DNA from: Pseudomonadota bacterium
Lineage (GTDB): Bacteria; Pseudomonadota; Gammaproteobacteria; Steroidobacterales; Steroidobacteraceae
Assembly: GCA_021805865.1 (NCBI GenBank)
Contig: JAJZDX010000014.1
Span: forward strand, 60,941-124,940
DNA: 64,000 nt
Direction of reading: 5' to 3'
Every line of letters starts with the position of its first letter. Position 1 is the stretch's first letter. Position numbers and translations under genes: made by a program. Below the pieces are notes generated by a model, which was not told the DNA's origin, made no database searches, and was given only the letters and a program-made list of their open reading frames with translations. This document shows positions 1-9,560 of the stretch, piece after piece.

Positions 1-3000
1 TCCACGATGTGCGGGCGGCCCTCCCGCACCTTGTTGACGCGCCGGCACTCGATGCCGGCCGCGGCAAGCGCGTGAGCCGTGCCCTCGGTCGCCACCAGCT
101 CGAAGCCGCGGGCGATGAGCTTCCTGCCGAGCTCCACCGCCCCGGGCTTGTCCCGGTCGCGCACGCTGAGGAAGCACACGCCCTTGCGCGGCAGGAGCAC
201 GCCCGAGCCGCTCTGCGCCTTGGCGTACGCCTCTCCGAAGGTGCGGCCCGTGCCCATCACCTCGCCGGTGGACTTCATCTCCGGCCCGAGGATGGGATCG
301 GCCTCCGGGAACTTGACGAACGGGAACACCGCTTCCTTGACCGAATAGTACGGGGGCACCCTGCCCTCGGTCACATCGAGCTCGCCGAGCTTGCGGCCGC
401 TCATCACGCGCGCGGCGACCTTCGCCAGCGCCAGTCCCGTCGCCTTGGACACGAAGGGCACGGTGCGGGAGGCGCGGGGATTGACCTCCAGCACGTAGAC
501 GATGCCGTTTTGGATGGCAAACTGAACATTCATCAGTCCGATCACGCCGAGGCCGTGGGCGAGCTTTCGGGTCTGCTCGCGCAGCTGCTCCTGGACTTCG
601 GCGCTCAGACTGTTCGGCGGCAGGCAGCATCCCGAGTCCCCCGAATGCACGCCGGCCTGCTCGACGTGCTCCATGATGCCGCCGACCAGTACCCGCTCGC
701 CATCGCACACCGCATCGACGTCCACCTCGATGGCAACGTCGAGGAAACGGTCGAGCAGCACCGGACTGTCATTGGAGACCTGCACCGCATGCGTCATGTA
801 GGCGCGCAGATCCTCCTCGGTGAAGACGATCTCCATCGCCCGGCCGCCGAGCACGTAAGACGGCCGCACCACCAGAGGGAAACCCACCTCCCGCGCAAGC
901 CGCACCGCCTGCTCTTCGGTGCGCGCGGTCGCATTGGCCGGCTGCCTGAGCGCGAGCCGGTGCACCAGCCCCTGGAAGCGCTCGCGGTCCTCGGCCATGT
1001 CGATGGAATCGGGCGAGGTGCCGATGATCGGCGCGCCGGCCTGCTCGAGCGCGCGGCAGAGCTTCAGCGGCGTCTGTCCGCCGAACTGCACGATGACCCC
1101 CTCGGGTTTCTCCTTGGCGAGGACCTCGAGCACGTCCTCCAGCGTGAGCGGCTCGAAGTACAGCCGATCGGAGGTGTCATAATCGGTCGAGACCGTCTCG
1201 GGGTTGCAGTTGACCATGATGGTCTCGAACCCGTCCTCGCGCAGCGCCAGCGCCGCGTGCACGCAGCAATAGTCGAACTCGATGCCCTGGCCGATGCGAT
1301 TCGGTCCGCCGCCGAGAATCATGATCTTGCGCCGCCCCGAAGGCTCGGCCTCGCACTCTTCCTCGTAAGTGGAGTACAGGTAGGCCGTGGAGGTCGCGAA
1401 CTCCGCCGCGCAGGTGTCGACCCGCTTGTAGACCGGCCGGATGCCAAGATCGTGCCGCTTGCCGCGCACGGCCTGCTCAGGCATGTCAAGGAGGCGGGCC
1501 AGGCGGCTGTCGGAGAAGCCCTTGCGCTTGAGTGAGCGCAGCCGGGCGCCGGTGAGCGCCCCGAAGCCCTCCGAGCGCACCCTCGCCTCCTCACCGATCA
1601 AGTCCTCGATCTGCGCCAGAAACCATGGATCGATGTGCGACCGCTCGGCGATGCGCTCGAGCGTCCAGCCCGCGCGGAACGCGTCCGCAACATAAAGCAG
1701 GCGGTTGGCGCCCGGCGCGCGCAGCTCCTGCGAGAGCCTCGCCTGCGCCTCCTCGCCCAGCGGCGGGGAGAGCACGGGCGTCAGGCCATCCAGACCGGTC
1801 TCGAGGCCTCGGAGGGCCTTGTGGAGCGACTCCTGGAAGGTGCGTCCGATCGCCATGACCTCCCCGACCGACTTCATCTGCGTGGTCAGGCGGTCGTTGG
1901 CGGCCGGGAACTTCTCGAAGGTGAACCGCGGAATCTTGGTCACCACGTAATCGATCGTCGGCTCGAAGGACGCCGGCGTCGCGCCGCCCGTGATGTCGTT
2001 TTTGAGCTCATCGAGCGTATAGCCGACGGCGAGCTTGGCGGCGATCTTGGCGATCGGGAAACCGGTGGCCTTCGAGGCGAGCGCCGAGGAGCGCGACACG
2101 CGAGGGTTCATCTCGATGACCAGCAGGCGGCCGTCGCACGGATTGACGGCGAACTGGACGTTCGATCCGCCTGTATCGACGCCGATCTTGCGCAGCACGG
2201 CGATCGAGGCGTCGCGCATGCGCTGATACTCCTTGTCCGTGAGCGTTAGCGCCGGGGCCACGGTGATCGAGTCACCGGTGTGCACGCCCATGGGATCGAG
2301 GTTCTCGATCGAGCAGACGATGATGCAGTTGTCCTTGCGGTCGCGCACCACCTCCATCTCGAATTCCTTCCAGCCGATCACCGACTCCTCGAGCAGCACC
2401 TCCGTGGTGGGGGAGGCCTCGAGGCCGCGCGAGGCGATGTCCTCGAGCTCCTCTCGGTTGTAGGCGATGCCCCCTCCCGTGCCTCCCAGCGTGAACGAGG
2501 GGCGGATGACGATCGGGTAGCCCATCTCCGCGGCGATGGCGAGCGCCTCATCGAGGCTGCGCGCGATCTGCGAGCGGGGTGTCTCGAGGCCGATTTCGCG
2601 CATGGCGTTTCGAAACAGCCCGCGATCCTCGGCCATGTCGATCGCGGCACGCTGCGCACCGATCAGCTCGACGCCGAAGCGATCCAGCACCCCCTCGCGC
2701 ACCAGATCGAGCGCCGTGTTGAGCGCCGTCTGTCCACCCATGGTGGGCAACAGCGCCGCCGGACGCTCCTTCTCGATGATGCGGGCCACGGTGCGCCAGT
2801 TGACCGGCTCGATGTAGACCGCGTCGGCCATCTCGGGGTCGGTCATGATCGTCGCCGGGTTCGAGTTGACCAGGATCACCCGGTAGCCCTCCTCGCGCAG
2901 CGCCTTGCAGGCCTGTGCGCCGGAGTAGTCGAATTCGCAGGCCTGGCCGATCACGATGGGGCCTGCGCCGATGAGGAGGATGCTCTGGATGTCGCTGCGC

Positions 3001-3008
3001 TTGGGCAC
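1..3008 (-). CDS. carB: Carbamoyl-phosphate synthase large subunit, C-terminus cut by window edge
   Basis: This is the large synthetase subunit, which makes carbamoyl phosphate from bicarbonate, ATP and the ammonia delivered by CarA, feeding arginine and pyrimidine synthesis. About 1002 codons are present. The usual length is near 1073, so only the end of the C-terminal regulatory (MGS-like) domain is missing. The protein starts [21 protein letters not shown] from a GTG, matching the family N-terminus. The first ATP-grasp half carries GGTGGG near residue 173. The second half begins around residue 563 with [17 protein letters not shown], and the allosteric domain begins near residue 940. The GTG lies 13 bases after the carA stop, so the two subunits are clearly one operon. 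No long minus-strand ORF closes inside the window because the gene runs off its left end. Confidence 0.97.
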   Translation of the reverse strand, partial: MPKRSDIQSILLIGAGPIVIGQACEFDYSGAQACKALREEGYRVILVNSNPATIMTDPEMADAVYIEPVNWRTVARIIEKERPAALLPTMGGQTALNTALDLVREGVLDRFGVELIGAQRAAIDMAEDRGLFRNAMREIGLETPRSQIARSLDEALAIAAEMGYPIVIRPSFTLGGTGGGIAYNREELEDIASRGLEASPTTEVLLEESVIGWKEFEMEVVRDRKDNCIIVCSIENLDPMGVHTGDSITVAPALTLTDKEYQRMRDASIAVLRKIGVDTGGSNVQFAVNPCDGRLLVIEMNPRVSRSSALASKATGFPIAKIAAKLAVGYTLDELKNDITGGATPASFEPTIDYVVTKIPRFTFEKFPAANDRLTTQMKSVGEVMAIGRTFQESLHKALRGLETGLDGLTPVLSPPLGEEAQARLSQELRAPGANRLLYVADAFRAGWTLERIAERSHIDPWFLAQIEDLIGEEARVRSEGFGALTGARLRSLKRKGFSDSRLARLLDMPEQAVRGKRHDLGIRPVYKRVDTCAAEFATSTAYLYSTYEEECEAEPSGRRKIMILGGGPNRIGQGIEFDYCCVHAALALREDGFETIMVNCNPETVSTDYDTSDRLYFEPLTLEDVLEVLAKEKPEGVIVQFGGQTPLKLCRALEQAGAPIIGTSPDSIDMAEDRERFQGLVHRLALRQPANATARTEEQAVRLAREVGFPLVVRPSYVLGGRAMEIVFTEEDLRAYMTHAVQVSNDSPVLLDRFLDVAIEVDVDAVCDGERVLVGGIMEHVEQAGVHSGDSGCCLPPNSLSAEVQEQLREQTRKLAHGLGVIGLMNVQFAIQNGIVYVLEVNPRASRTVPFVSKATGLALAKVAARVMSGRKLGELDVTEGRVPPYYSVKEAVFPFVKFPEADPILGPEMKSTGEVMGTGRTFGEAYAKAQSGSGVLLPRKGVCFLSVRDRDKPGAVELGRKLIARGFELVATEGTAHALAAAGIECRRVNKVREGRPHIV

Positions 3009-3021
3009 GAACGGATCTCTA

Positions 3022-4203
3022 TCAGCGGGTGGTGGCTTGGGCTCGCGCCTGCCCTTCGGCCTCGCGCAGCTTCACCTGCAGTCGGCGCAGCATCAGCTGG
3101 ACGAAGCGCTCGAACAGCGGCTTGACGTCATGGGGGCCGGGGCTCGCCTCGGGGTGTCCCTGGAAGCCGAACACGGGCTGGCCCCTGAACGCGAGACCCT
3201 GCAGCGAGCCGTCGAACAGTGAGCGGTGCGTGGGCACGACATGGGCGGGCAGCGTCGCTTCATCGACCGCGAAACCGTGGTTCTGGCTCGTGATGAGCAC
3301 CCGGCCGCTCTCGAGATCCTGCACGGGATGGTTGGCCCCGTGATGGCCGAACTTCATTTTCACCGTGCGCGCGCCGCTCGCGAGCCCGAGGATCTGATGT
3401 CCCAGGCAGATGCCGAACAGCGGCAGATCGGTCTCGAGGAAGGCGCGGGTGGCCCGGATCGCGTACTCGCAGGGCTCGGGATCGCCCGGGCCGTTCGAGA
3501 GAAACAGCCCGTCCGGATTGAGCGCGAGCGCCTCCTCGGCGCTCGTTTCCGCGGGCACCACCGTCATCCGGCAGCCGAAGTCCGCGAGCAGCCGCAGGAT
3601 GTTGCGCTTGATGCCGAAATCGTAGGCGATCACGTGCAGCCGCTGATGCGAGCGCAGCAGGCGCGGGTTCTGAGGCCACACGCTGCCCTCGTTCCACTGG
3701 TAGCTGCGCTTGGCCGCCACCACCTTGGCGAGATCCATGCCCTTCAGTCCCGGGAATTTGCGCGCGGCCTTCACCGCCGCGGCCTCATCGGACTTCTCGC
3801 CCGTCATGATGCAGCCGGCCTGCGCGCCGCCCTGGCGCAGGAGCCGGGTCAGCCGGCGCGTATCGATGCCGGCGATGGCCACCACCCGGGCACGCACGAG
3901 GAACTCCCCGAGAGACTCGTTGGCGCGCCAGTTGCTCGCCTTGAAGGGCAGATCGCGGATGATGAGTCCGGCGCCGTACACCTGGGCGGACTCCAGATCC
4001 TCGGGTGTCGCACCGGTATTGCCGATATGCGGACAGGTGAGCGTGACGATCTGACGGGCATACGACGGGTCGGTGAGAATCTCCTGATAGCCCGTCATCG
4101 CGGTGTTGAAAACGACTTCGCCGGTGGTGTTGCCTTTGGCACCAATCGACTGGCCGCGGAAGACGGTGCCATCCGCGAGTGCCAGTACTGCCGGGACGCT
4201 CAC
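3022..4203 (-). CDS. carA: Carbamoyl-phosphate synthase small (glutaminase) subunit
   Basis: This is the glutamine amidotransferase subunit that hydrolyses glutamine and channels ammonia to CarB. It has 393 residues, slightly longer than the E. coli protein (about 382). The N-terminal half has the CarA signature with [16 protein letters not shown]. The class I glutaminase domain has its nucleophile in [11 protein letters not shown] near residue 266 and its His/Glu pair in [11 protein letters not shown] near residue 351. The start is a GTG (reading [12 protein letters not shown]), with a purine-rich AGAGGA about ten bases upstream. It is the first gene after a 293-base leader that follows dapB and contains a strong hairpin and a 17-base direct repeat, so it probably has its own control separate from dapB. 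Confidence 0.97.
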   Translation of the reverse strand: MSVPAVLALADGTVFRGQSIGAKGNTTGEVVFNTAMTGYQEILTDPSYARQIVTLTCPHIGNTGATPEDLESAQVYGAGLIIRDLPFKASNWRANESLGEFLVRARVVAIAGIDTRRLTRLLRQGGAQAGCIMTGEKSDEAAAVKAARKFPGLKGMDLAKVVAAKRSYQWNEGSVWPQNPRLLRSHQRLHVIAYDFGIKRNILRLLADFGCRMTVVPAETSAEEALALNPDGLFLSNGPGDPEPCEYAIRATRAFLETDLPLFGICLGHQILGLASGARTVKMKFGHHGANHPVQDLESGRVLITSQNHGFAVDEATLPAHVVPTHRSLFDGSLQGLAFRGQPVFGFQGHPEASPGPHDVKPLFERFVQLMLRRLQVKLREAEGQARAQATTR

Positions 4204-4327
4204 TTCGATGATTCCTCTCTTCTCAGGTTGTCAGATCGACTCTCGTTTCAGCTGGCCAGGCGTGCGCTGCGCGCCCGGAAGGCGGCAGGCACGGCGCCTC
4301 GAGGTCCAAGAGTTGCGCATATACAAA

Positions 4328-4358
4328 GCGGGAGGCGTTCTCGCGAACGACCTCCCGC
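4328..4358 (-). terminator. Strong hairpin with T-run in the carA leader (terminator or attenuator)
   Basis: Read on the minus strand this is an 8-bp GC stem (GCGGGAGG with CCTCCCGC) continuing, after one bulged base, into a 5-bp stem (CGTTC with GAACG) capped by a four-base loop. The sequence right after the stem in the transcribed direction is TTTGTAT. That is the form of an intrinsic terminator. It lies about 140 bases after the dapB stop and about 125 bases before the carA start. It could therefore end the dnaJ-dapB transcript or act as a conditional attenuator for carAB. The structure is seen in the sequence; the role is inference. Confidence 0.6.
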
Positions 4359-4365
4359 CTTGCGT

Positions 4366-4403
4366 GGACTAACCCGCACACGAATCGGACTAACCCGCAC
4401 ACG
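4366..4403. repeat. Two 17-bp direct repeats, 21-bp period, upstream of the carA-leader hairpin
   Basis: The 17-base unit GGACTAACCCGCACACG occurs exactly twice, at 4366-4382 and 4387-4403. Start-to-start spacing is 21 bases, two turns of B-DNA. The pair sits just upstream (in the carA direction) of the leader hairpin. The helical phasing fits a protein binding the same face twice, and repeated RNA-level pairing is also possible. I do not recognise it as an ArgR or PyrR site. Confidence 0.55.
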
Positions 4404-4496
4404 GATCAGGGGGAAATTTTACGGGGGTCGGCTGCGGGTGTCCACGGAAAATTCCTGCCGGTGTGGCCCGCGCGAGGGCGCACGAAACACTGTACT

Positions 4497-5312
4497 TTAT
4501 TGATTTTTAAACAAAATATCGCGCATCGTGTAGCGACCCGCCGGCTGGTGGGCAAGCCAGAGCGCGGCCCTCAGCGCTCCCCGAGCGAAGATGGCGCGAT
4601 CGGCCGCCTGGTGCGTGAGGGAGAGCCGCTCGCCCGCACCGGCGAACCACACCTCGTGCTCCCCGACCACGTCCCCGCCCCTCAGGACTGCAAAGCCGAT
4701 TTCCCCCTGTCTGCGAGGACCTGCCCGGCTCGCGCCCACGGTCGCGGTCGCCTGCCCCGCGGGCAGATTCCGTCCCTCGGCCGCGGAGCGGGCGAGCGCC
4801 AAAGCGGTGCCGGAGGGGGCATCCAGCTTCATGCGGTGGTGTCTTTCGAGGATCTCGATGTCGAACTGCGGCGGAAGCGCCCGGGCCGCGATACGCACGA
4901 GCTCCGTGAGCAGCGTCACCCCGAGGCTGGTGTTGGGCGCGACCAGCAGGGCGATGTCCCGCGAAGCGGCCTCGAGCTCGGCCTCCACCAGCTGCGGCGC
5001 AAATCCGGTGGTGCCGATCAAGAGCGGTTTGCCGGCGGCGCGGCATGCGGCCAGATGCTCAGCCGCCGCCTGCGGGTGCGAGAAATCGATGACCACATCG
5101 GCAGCGCCCAGCGCGGCGGGCAGATCGGCGCTCACCGCGACCCCGAGACGAACGCCCGCCGGCTCGCCGGCGTCCCGCCCCAGGCGGGTGCTGTGAGCGG
5201 AAGCCACGGCCCCGGTGATCGTAACGTCCGCAAACTCCGCCGCCGTGCGCAACAGCGCCTGGCCCATGCGGCCGGTCACACCGACGATGACTGTGCGGGT
5301 TCTTTGAGTCAC
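4497..5312 (-). CDS. dapB: 4-hydroxy-tetrahydrodipicolinate reductase
   Basis: DapB reduces 4-hydroxy-tetrahydrodipicolinate with NAD(P)H in the diaminopimelate/lysine pathway, supplying lysine and the peptidoglycan cross-linking residue. It has 271 residues, the usual length. The N-terminal nucleotide-binding loop reads GVTGRMGQALL. The catalytic motif ERHHRMKLDAPSGTAL near residues 155-170 supplies the conserved His and Lys, and the DFSHP and GTTGF motifs are in place. It starts 18 bases after the dnaJ stop, so it is probably co-transcribed with the chaperone genes, an order also found in Pseudomonas. The stop overlaps an A/T-rich stretch before the carA leader. Confidence 0.97.
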   Translation of the reverse strand: MTQRTRTVIVGVTGRMGQALLRTAAEFADVTITGAVASAHSTRLGRDAGEPAGVRLGVAVSADLPAALGAADVVIDFSHPQAAAEHLAACRAAGKPLLIGTTGFAPQLVEAELEAASRDIALLVAPNTSLGVTLLTELVRIAARALPPQFDIEILERHHRMKLDAPSGTALALARSAAEGRNLPAGQATATVGASRAGPRRQGEIGFAVLRGGDVVGEHEVWFAGAGERLSLTHQAADRAIFARGALRAALWLAHQPAGRYTMRDILFKNQ

Positions 5313-5330
5313 GGGCGCGTATGAGCGAGC

Positions 5331-6467
5331 TCAGGCCCCGGAGAAGAAGCGCTTCACGCCCTCGAAGAAGCCCTTCTCCCGCGGCGCATGACGCGAGCCG
5401 CCGTGCCTGAGGGACTCATCGAGCTGGTGGATGAGCTCCTTCTGCTCGGCCGACAGGTGCACGGGAGTCTCGATGACCACGCGGCAGAAAAGATCTCCCC
5501 TCGAGCTGCCACGCACGGGTTTCACACCCTTGTCCCGCAGCCGGAACACCCGGCCGGACTGAGTTTCCGTCGGGATTTTCAACGCGACATTGCCGTCGAG
5601 CGTGGGGACTTCCACAGTGCCCCCGAGCGCCGCGGTAGCGAAGCTGATCGGCACCTCGCAGGAAAGATGCTCGCCATCGCGCTCGAAAATCGGATGCTCG
5701 CGGACGTGTACCTCGACGTAGAGGTCGCCCGGCGGTCCGCCGTTGCGGCCTGCCTCGCCCTCTCCGGCGAGCCGAATGCGGTCACCCGTATCCACGCCGG
5801 CGGGAATCTTCACCGAGAGCTTGCGGGTGCGGCGTACCCGTCCCTGGCCAAAGCAGGCATCGCAGGGGTTGCGGATGAGCGTCCCGGCACCGCGGCATTT
5901 GGGACAGGTCTGCTGCAGCTGAAAGAAACCCTGGGAGATGCGCACCTGGCCCGCGCCGCCGCAGGTATCACAGGTGACCGCGGAGCCGCCCTTGGCCGCC
6001 CCGGTGCCGTGGCACACCTCGCACTCGATGAGCTTCGGCACCTCGATCTCGACCGTGTGGCCGAACACAGCCTGATGCAGATCGAGCTCGAGCTCATAGC
6101 GCAGATCTGCGCCACGGAAAACCTGGGAGCGTCCTCCGCGGCGGGCCGTCCCGAAGATATCGCCGAAGACATCACCGAAGATGTCGCCGAACGCATCCGC
6201 AGGACCGGGCCCCCCACGGCCACGGGCGCCGGCTGCCGCGGCCTCCACGCCCGCGTGACCGTATTGGTCGTACATGGCGCGCTTCTGCTGATCGGCGAGC
6301 ACCTCATAGGCTTCCTTCGCCTCCTTGAAGCGCTCCTCGGCCTCCGAGTCGCCCGGGTTGCGGTCCGGATGATATTTCATGGCCAGACGCCGATAGGCCT
6401 TCTTGATCTCCGCCTCGGTCGCTGTCTTCGGTACGTCGAGTACCTTGTAGTAATCGCGCTTGGACAT
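5331..6467 (-). CDS. dnaJ: Chaperone DnaJ (Hsp40)
   Basis: DnaJ is the co-chaperone that delivers unfolded substrates to DnaK and stimulates its ATPase. The 378-residue protein is full length. It has a J domain with HPD at residues 33-35, a Gly/Phe-rich linker around residues 75-110, and four zinc-binding repeats ([32 protein letters not shown]) at roughly 145-210. A two-part substrate-binding C-terminal domain follows. It lies 270 bases downstream of dnaK, an unusually wide gap that contains a strong stem-loop and a CIRCE-like palindrome, so it may have its own promoter or be processed separately from dnaK. Confidence 0.98.
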   Translation of the reverse strand: MSKRDYYKVLDVPKTATEAEIKKAYRRLAMKYHPDRNPGDSEAEERFKEAKEAYEVLADQQKRAMYDQYGHAGVEAAAAGARGRGGPGPADAFGDIFGDVFGDIFGTARRGGRSQVFRGADLRYELELDLHQAVFGHTVEIEVPKLIECEVCHGTGAAKGGSAVTCDTCGGAGQVRISQGFFQLQQTCPKCRGAGTLIRNPCDACFGQGRVRRTRKLSVKIPAGVDTGDRIRLAGEGEAGRNGGPPGDLYVEVHVREHPIFERDGEHLSCEVPISFATAALGGTVEVPTLDGNVALKIPTETQSGRVFRLRDKGVKPVRGSSRGDLFCRVVIETPVHLSAEQKELIHQLDESLRHGGSRHAPREKGFFEGVKRFFSGA

Positions 6468-6519
6468 GAAGGAATGTTAGCGCGAATCATGCTCGCGCAG
6501 GCTAAAAGTCAGGTGTCGG

Positions 6520-6537
6520 AGCACTCCCTCGAGTGCT
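6520..6537. promoter_or_regulatory. CIRCE-like palindrome upstream of dnaJ
   Basis: The inverted repeat AGCACTC (6520-6526) and GAGTGCT (6531-6537) is separated by four bases and lies 53 bases before the dnaJ ATG. The arms equal the inner seven bases of the HrcA operator CIRCE (TTAGCACTC-N9-GAGTGCTAA), and hrcA itself is encoded in this cluster. The spacer is 4 rather than 9, about half a helical turn shorter. It could be a variant HrcA site, a decayed CIRCE or a coincidental hairpin; on the plus strand it is followed by TTTT. I saw no canonical CIRCE before hrcA, grpE or dnaK. Confidence 0.4.
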
Positions 6538-6627
6538 TTTCCCGGCACGCGGCCCCGGCAGGCGCCCTGCACCGGCCATCTCCCCGTGCAATCGCCGCTT
6601 CACGCCGGCCCGGCGCGGCGGCGCCGT

Positions 6628-6674
6628 CGCTCGCTGCATCGAAGGCGCGCCAGGCGTCTTCGATGCAGCGGGCC
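6628..6674 (-). other. Long stem-loop between dnaK and dnaJ
   Basis: Arms 6632-6644 and 6658-6670 are perfect 13-bp complements (CGCTGCATCGAAG with CTTCGATGCAGCG). The stem extends inward by about four more pairs including one G-U, leaving a loop of about five bases. No T-run follows on either strand, so a classical intrinsic terminator is unlikely. The position, about 70 bases after the dnaK stop and 160 before dnaJ, fits an mRNA-stabilising or processing hairpin that gives more DnaK than DnaJ. The structure is seen; the function is inference. Confidence 0.5.
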
Positions 6675-6738
6675 CGGGGAAAGCCGCCCGGCGGGCGCGC
6701 TCTGCGGCGGCGGTGTTGCGATTCGCGAACCGGTCAGG

Positions 6739-8700
6739 TCAGGACGCCTTGCGTCCCTTGTCCTTGACCTCCTCGAACTCGGCATCGACCACGTCCTCTT
6801 TCTTGGCGCCGCCGGCGCTCTCGGAGCCGCCCGCGGCGGCCCCCTCCGCGCCTCCGGCGCCACCACCCTCTGCGCCCGCTTGGCCGGCCGCATACGCCTT
6901 GCTCGCGATGCTGGCGGACGCCTGAGCCAGCGCCTCGGTCTTTTTCTCGATGACAGCCTGGTCGTCACCCTTCAGCGCGGTGCGCAGATCCGAGATCGCC
7001 GATTCCACGCCGGCGCGCTCCGCAGCATCCACCTTGTCGCCGAGGTCCTTCAGGCTCCGCTCCACGGCGTGGATCATGCCATCGGCCTTGTTGCGCACCT
7101 CGACCAGCTCACGGAACTTCTTGTCCTCGGCCGCATGTGCCTCGGCATCGCGCACCATGCGCTTGATCTCATCCTCGTTCAGGCCGCTCGAGGCCTTGAT
7201 GATGATCTTCTGCTCGCGGCCCGTCGCCTTGTCCTTGGCGGACACGTTGAGAATGCCGTTGGCGTCGATGTCGAAAGACACCTCGATCTGCGGCATGCCG
7301 CGCGGCGCGGGCGGAATGTCCGTCAGGTCGAACTTGCCGAGCGACTTGTTGTCCGCCGCCCGGTCGCGCTCGCCCTGCAGCACGTGGATGGTCACCGCCG
7401 TCTGGCTGTCATCGGCGGTCGAGAACACCTGCGAGGCCTTGGTCGGAATGGTGGTGTTCTTTTCGATCAGCTTGGTCATGACGCTGCCCAGGGTCTCAAT
7501 GCCGAGCGACAGCGGCGTGACATCGAGCAGCAGCACGTCCTTGACCTCACCGGTGAGCACAGCGGCCTGGATGGCCGCGCCCACGGCGACCGCCTCATCG
7601 GGATTGACGTCCTTGCGCGGCTCGCGCCCGAAGAAATCCTTCACGTGCTTCTGCACCATCGGCATGCGGGTCTGGCCACCGACCAGGATGACCTCGGCGA
7701 TCTCACTTGCGGAAACCCCCGCATCCTTCAGCGCGGTCCGGCAGGGCGCGATGGTCCTTTGCACCAGCTCCTCGACCAGCGCCTCGAGTTTGGCGCGGGT
7801 GAGCTTGATGTTCAGGTGCTTCGGCCCCGAGGCATCCGCCGTGATGTACGGCAGGTTGATGTCGGTCTGTTGAGTGGAGGAAAGCTCGATCTTCGCCTTC
7901 TCCGCGGCCTCTTTCAGGCGCTGCATGGCGAGCGGGTCGCGGCGCACATCGACACCGGACTCCTTCAGGAACTCCTCGGCCAGGAAGTTGATGATGCGCA
8001 GATCGAAGTCCTCGCCGCCGAGGAAGGTATCGCCATTGGTCGAGAGCACCTCGAACTGATGCTCGCCGTCGATCTCGGCGATCTCGATGATGGAAATATC
8101 GAACGTGCCCCCGCCAAGATCATAGACGGCGATCTTGCGATCCCCGCTCTGCTTGTCGAGGCCGTAGGCGAGAGAGGCGGCGGTCGGCTCGTTGATGATG
8201 CGCTTGACGGTAAGGCCCGCGATGCGGCCGGCATCCTTGGTCGCCTGGCGCTGCGAGTCGTTGAAATATGCCGGCACGGTGATCACGGCCTCGGTGACCG
8301 GCTCGCCGAGATAGTCCTCGGCGGTCTTCTTCATCTTCATGAGCACCCGGGCGGAGATCTCCGGCGGGGCCATCCTCTTGCCCTGCGCCTCGACCCACAC
8401 ATCGCCATTGTCGGCACGCGCGATCTTGTAGGGCACCATCTTCGCATCGCGCTGGACGACCTCGTCCTCGAACTTCCGTCCGATCAGACGCTTGACGGCG
8501 AACAGGGTGTTCTGGGGATTGGTGACCGCTTGGCGCTTTGCCGGTTGCCCGACCAGCACCTCGTTATCCTTGGTGAAGGCGACGATCGATGGAGTGGTGC
8601 GATCGCCCTCGCTGTTCTCGATCACGCGAGGCTTGCCGCCCTCCATGATGGCCACGCACGAATTGGTGGTGCCGAGGTCGATGCCGATTACCTTTGCCAT
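6739..8700 (-). CDS. dnaK: Chaperone DnaK (Hsp70)
   Basis: DnaK is the ATP-dependent Hsp70 that folds nascent and stress-damaged proteins with DnaJ and GrpE. The 653-residue protein is full length. It begins [19 protein letters not shown], with the phosphate-1 loop at residues 8-14. It carries the [15 protein letters not shown] region, the phosphate-2 motif [13 protein letters not shown], and [11 protein letters not shown]. The substrate-binding domain and alpha-helical lid follow, then a Gly/Ala-rich tail ending [13 protein letters not shown], where many homologues end in EEVKDKK. A sigma32-type promoter lies 63-90 bases upstream, inside the grpE-dnaK gap, so it can be transcribed independently of hrcA-grpE. 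Confidence 0.99.
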   Translation of the reverse strand: MAKVIGIDLGTTNSCVAIMEGGKPRVIENSEGDRTTPSIVAFTKDNEVLVGQPAKRQAVTNPQNTLFAVKRLIGRKFEDEVVQRDAKMVPYKIARADNGDVWVEAQGKRMAPPEISARVLMKMKKTAEDYLGEPVTEAVITVPAYFNDSQRQATKDAGRIAGLTVKRIINEPTAASLAYGLDKQSGDRKIAVYDLGGGTFDISIIEIAEIDGEHQFEVLSTNGDTFLGGEDFDLRIINFLAEEFLKESGVDVRRDPLAMQRLKEAAEKAKIELSSTQQTDINLPYITADASGPKHLNIKLTRAKLEALVEELVQRTIAPCRTALKDAGVSASEIAEVILVGGQTRMPMVQKHVKDFFGREPRKDVNPDEAVAVGAAIQAAVLTGEVKDVLLLDVTPLSLGIETLGSVMTKLIEKNTTIPTKASQVFSTADDSQTAVTIHVLQGERDRAADNKSLGKFDLTDIPPAPRGMPQIEVSFDIDANGILNVSAKDKATGREQKIIIKASSGLNEDEIKRMVRDAEAHAAEDKKFRELVEVRNKADGMIHAVERSLKDLGDKVDAAERAGVESAISDLRTALKGDDQAVIEKKTEALAQASASIASKAYAAGQAGAEGGGAGGAEGAAAGGSESAGGAKKEDVVDAEFEEVKDKGRKAS

Positions 8701-8762
8701 ATTCTGCTCCGCCGAAAGCTGCTGAAACTGAAGCCGTCTGTGAATGTCGCCGCTGAAGGGCT

Positions 8763-8790
8763 TTTTGGGGTGCCCGGGAGATGATTCAAG
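8763..8790 (-). promoter_or_regulatory. Sigma32-type heat-shock promoter of dnaK
   Basis: On the minus strand CTTGAA (8785-8790) is followed after exactly 14 bases by CCCCAAAA (8763-8770). The E. coli sigma32 consensus is CTTGAA-N13..15-CCCCATNT, and the E. coli dnaK P1 promoter also has a 14-base spacer. The -10 matches six of the seven specified positions. The predicted start would give a dnaK leader of about 55 bases. It lies in the 114-base gap between grpE and dnaK. Confidence 0.7.
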
Positions 8791-8814
8791 GTCTGCCGGA
8801 GGGACTTGCGGCGA

Positions 8815-9384
8815 CTACGTTCCCCGGGAAGGGGCTTTCGAGACAATGACCCGGGCGGGTCTCAGGAGCCGCCCGTTGAGCTCATAGCCGGACTGAACCA
8901 CCTGCAGCACCGTATTGGGCTCGGCTGTGGCCGATTCCTGGGCCATCATGGCCTCATGCCGGGCCGGATCGAAGGGCTCACCGAGCGGCTGCACGGCGGT
9001 AACCCCGAGCTTCTCGAGCGCCTTGACGAGCAGCTTGAGGGTCGCCTCCTGGCCCTGCTTGAGGCTGTGCACGTCGACTTCGACCTGCTGGGCGCTCTGC
9101 ACCGCGAGCTCCAGGCTGTCGTGCACCGGCAGCAGCTCTGCGACGAACTTCTCCAGACCGTATCGATTGGCCGCCTCGATGTCCCGCTGGGCGCGCTTGC
9201 GGACGTTGTCGAGCTCGGCCACGGCCCGCAGGTACTGCTCCCAATGGTTGCGCGCCTTTTCCTCGGCGTCGGCGAGCGCCCGCCGGAGTTGCGAGAGCTC
9301 CTCGGGCTGCGCAGCGGTCTCGGTCGGGACAGTCTCGCCCCCCTGGGGGCTCTCGCCGAGCTCGCCGGCCTGATTGATGCTCAT
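8815..9384 (-). CDS. grpE: Nucleotide exchange factor GrpE
   Basis: GrpE releases ADP from DnaK and so resets the chaperone cycle. It has 189 residues from the ATG at 9384 (MSINQAGELGE). A TTG one codon upstream is less likely, since AGAGG is positioned for the ATG. The acidic N-terminus is disordered. A long dimerising coiled coil covers about residues 30-90 and includes RNHWEQYLRAVAELDNVRKR, and the beta-domain ends with the family motif near VVQSGYELNGRLLRPARV. It lies between hrcA and dnaK. The 176-base gap after hrcA holds a weak GC hairpin (9492-9509) but no clear heat-shock promoter. Confidence 0.97.
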   Translation of the reverse strand: MSINQAGELGESPQGGETVPTETAAQPEELSQLRRALADAEEKARNHWEQYLRAVAELDNVRKRAQRDIEAANRYGLEKFVAELLPVHDSLELAVQSAQQVEVDVHSLKQGQEATLKLLVKALEKLGVTAVQPLGEPFDPARHEAMMAQESATAEPNTVLQVVQSGYELNGRLLRPARVIVSKAPSRGT

Positions 9385-9560
9385 CAAGGAACCTCTACAA
9401 ATTGAAAGTCACGATGGCAAACTGAATGAACTGCCCGAAGCCGCGAACGCACGGGATGGCCTTCCGGCACACGCCTCGGGCCTGGCGGGCTGCCCGCAAA
9501 AAGCCGGGCGGACAGCTCTCCTGCAGCGCCGCAGGCGGCTCCGGGCCATGAAATAAGGGA

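Noticed and set aside
9..3125. Long plus-strand frames (508, 204, 281 codons) at the window start
   Set aside because: They are antisense shadows of carB. The minus strand gives a continuous, highly recognisable CarB protein.
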